Below, piece by piece: positions 21,928 through 22,856 of a stretch of 22,856 nucleotides of DNA. Position 1 is the first letter of the stretch. Every line of letters begins with the position of its first letter. Under the pieces are notes generated by a model that saw nothing but the letters and a program-made list of their open reading frames with translations, did no database searches and had not been told where the DNA came from. This DNA comes from Pseudomonadota bacterium. GTDB lineage: Bacteria; Pseudomonadota; Alphaproteobacteria; Rhizobiales; Devosiaceae. The position numbers were made by a program, and so were the translations under genes. The DNA is taken from positions 1 to 22,856 of the forward strand of contig JAEZKB010000038.1 of assembly GCA_023415605.1 (NCBI GenBank), in the 5' to 3' direction.

Positions 21928-22856
21928 GTGAACAGACGCAGTTTCCTGCTGTCATCGGTGGCGCTTGGCGCGCTCGCCGCTGCAGCCCCGACAGCCGTAT
22001 TCGCCCAGGAACTCACCATTCTCGGGTCGGTCCCGAGCCTGAGTTTCCCGTTCTTCGTGCACATGCTCAATCAGATCAAGGTTGAGGCACAGGCACAGGG
22101 CGTCAACATCATCGAGAGCGACGGCCAGAACTCGGCGCCCAAGCAGACCGCCGACATCGAGGCGGCCATCGTGCAGAAGGTGAACGCCATCGTCATCTCG
22201 CCGCTCGACGTCAACGCCTTGGCGCCGGCGATCGAGCAGGCCGTGCAGGCTGGCGTACCGGTCGTCACCATCGACCGCCGCGTCGATGGCGTCGAGGGCA
22301 TCCTGGCGCATGTGGGCGCCGACAACGTGAAGGGTGGCGAAGCCGAGGCACAGGCCCTGGTCGACGCTTTCCCGAACGGGGCCAAGATTTTCCACCTGCA
22401 GGGCCAGCCCGGCGCCGGTCCGGCGATCGACCGCAACAAAGGCGTGCACAACGTCCTCGACCCGGTCAAGGACAAGTACCAGATCATCTTCGAGCAGACC
22501 GCCAACTTCGCTCGTGCCGAGGCGCTGTCGGTCACCGAAGCCGGCCTGGCTGCCAACGGCAAGCCGGACGCTATCATCTGCGCCAATGACGACATGGCGC
22601 TCGGCGCTGCCGAGGCCTGTGCGGCCCGCGGCTTCACCGACGTCAAGATCTACGGCTTCGACGCACTGCCCGAAGCGCTGGCCGCCGTTCGCGACGGCAC
22701 GCTGGCCGGCACCGTCGAGCAGTTCCCCGGCGAGCAGTCGCGTACTGCCGTCCGGATCGCCGTGGCTTATGCCAAGGACAAGACCGAGCCCGCCGAGAAG
22801 CTGGTGCTGCTGACCCCGGTGGTCATCGGCCCGGACAATCTCGACAAGGCCGAACG
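21928..22856 (+). CDS. RbsB-like sugar ABC transporter substrate-binding protein (3' end outside window)
   Basis: Partial: 309 complete codons, with no stop before the end of the window. GTG 21928 is preceded by GGAGGA (21915-21920) with good spacing. The signal peptide begins with a twin-arginine pattern (NRRSFLLSS) and ends with AVFA before QELTILG, so Tat export is possible. The mature protein is a type I periplasmic sugar-binding fold (ribose/xylose class): SLSFPFFVHMLNQIKVEAQAQG, IIESDGQNSAPKQTADIEAAIVQKVNAIVISPLDVNALAPAIEQA, GVPVVTIDRRVDG, PDAIICANDDMALGAAEAC, VKIYGFDALPEAL and GTVEQFPGEQSRTAVRIAV. It should serve an importer with an RbsA/RbsC pair encoded downstream. It is a different transporter class from the MalE-type system at 5628-9914. 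Confidence 0.92.
   Translation, partial: MNRRSFLLSSVALGALAAAAPTAVFAQELTILGSVPSLSFPFFVHMLNQIKVEAQAQGVNIIESDGQNSAPKQTADIEAAIVQKVNAIVISPLDVNALAPAIEQAVQAGVPVVTIDRRVDGVEGILAHVGADNVKGGEAEAQALVDAFPNGAKIFHLQGQPGAGPAIDRNKGVHNVLDPVKDKYQIIFEQTANFARAEALSVTEAGLAANGKPDAIICANDDMALGAAEACAARGFTDVKIYGFDALPEALAAVRDGTLAGTVEQFPGEQSRTAVRIAVAYAKDKTEPAEKLVLLTPVVIGPDNLDKAE

Overview
The window is GC-rich, densely coded DNA with almost all genes on the + strand. Its gene families (MalK/UgpC-type sugar ABC importers, an enolase-superfamily sugar-acid cassette, HisD-like dehydrogenases, hicAB, an RbsB-like binding protein with a twin-arginine signal) suggest a soil or plant-associated alphaproteobacterium of the Hyphomicrobiales (Devosia/Rhizobium-like). 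That placement is inferred from gene content and style; there is no rRNA or marker gene here to confirm it. No mobile elements, tRNAs, rRNAs or CRISPR arrays were seen.

Region 1 (1-5281) is the end of a sugar-acid operon: the C-terminal part of an ABC ATPase, three consecutive enolase-superfamily dehydratases (an unassigned MR-type enzyme, a ManD/RspA-type enzyme and a DgoD-like enzyme) and an RraA-family aldolase-like protein. A strong rho-independent terminator at 5250-5281 closes it.

Region 2 (5445-11415) is a complete ABC importer operon (binding protein, two permeases, ATPase) followed, with overlapping reading frames, by a 50-residue AtzG-like protein and an amidase-signature hydrolase. 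Region 3 (11441-17626) encodes a HisD-like dehydrogenase, an SDR dehydrogenase, a LacI-family regulator, a gentisate-dioxygenase-like double cupin, a short cobalamin-independent methionine synthase (CIMS)-like zinc protein and a second RraA-family protein. Region 4 (17628-18257) is a hicAB toxin-antitoxin pair whose toxin carries a 3' frameshift. Region 5 (18274-21050) is a divergent pair: a second HisD-like dehydrogenase on the minus strand and a tandem NTF2/SnoaL-fold protein on the plus strand. Region 6 (21078-22856) is a small cupin gene divergent from an RbsB-like binding protein that runs off the window.

The most interesting signal is a repeated palindrome with core TGCATWCGWATGCA and the central CG typical of LacI-family operators. 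It occurs five times, always between genes: twice before the ABC operon (5445-5458, 5468-5481), before the first hisD-like gene (11441-11454), as a 13/14 match before the double-cupin gene (14683-14696), and between the divergent hisD2 and NTF2 genes (19642-19655). The LacI-family gene at 13579-14658 lies inside this set. The five sites tie regions 2, 3 and 5 into one apparent regulon: uptake by ABC importer, amide hydrolysis, two HisD-like alcohol oxidations, an SDR step, cupin and NTF2 chemistry, a CIMS-like zinc step and RraA-type aldol cleavage or decarboxylation. I do not recognise this enzyme combination as a described pathway. The substrate and step order are inference.
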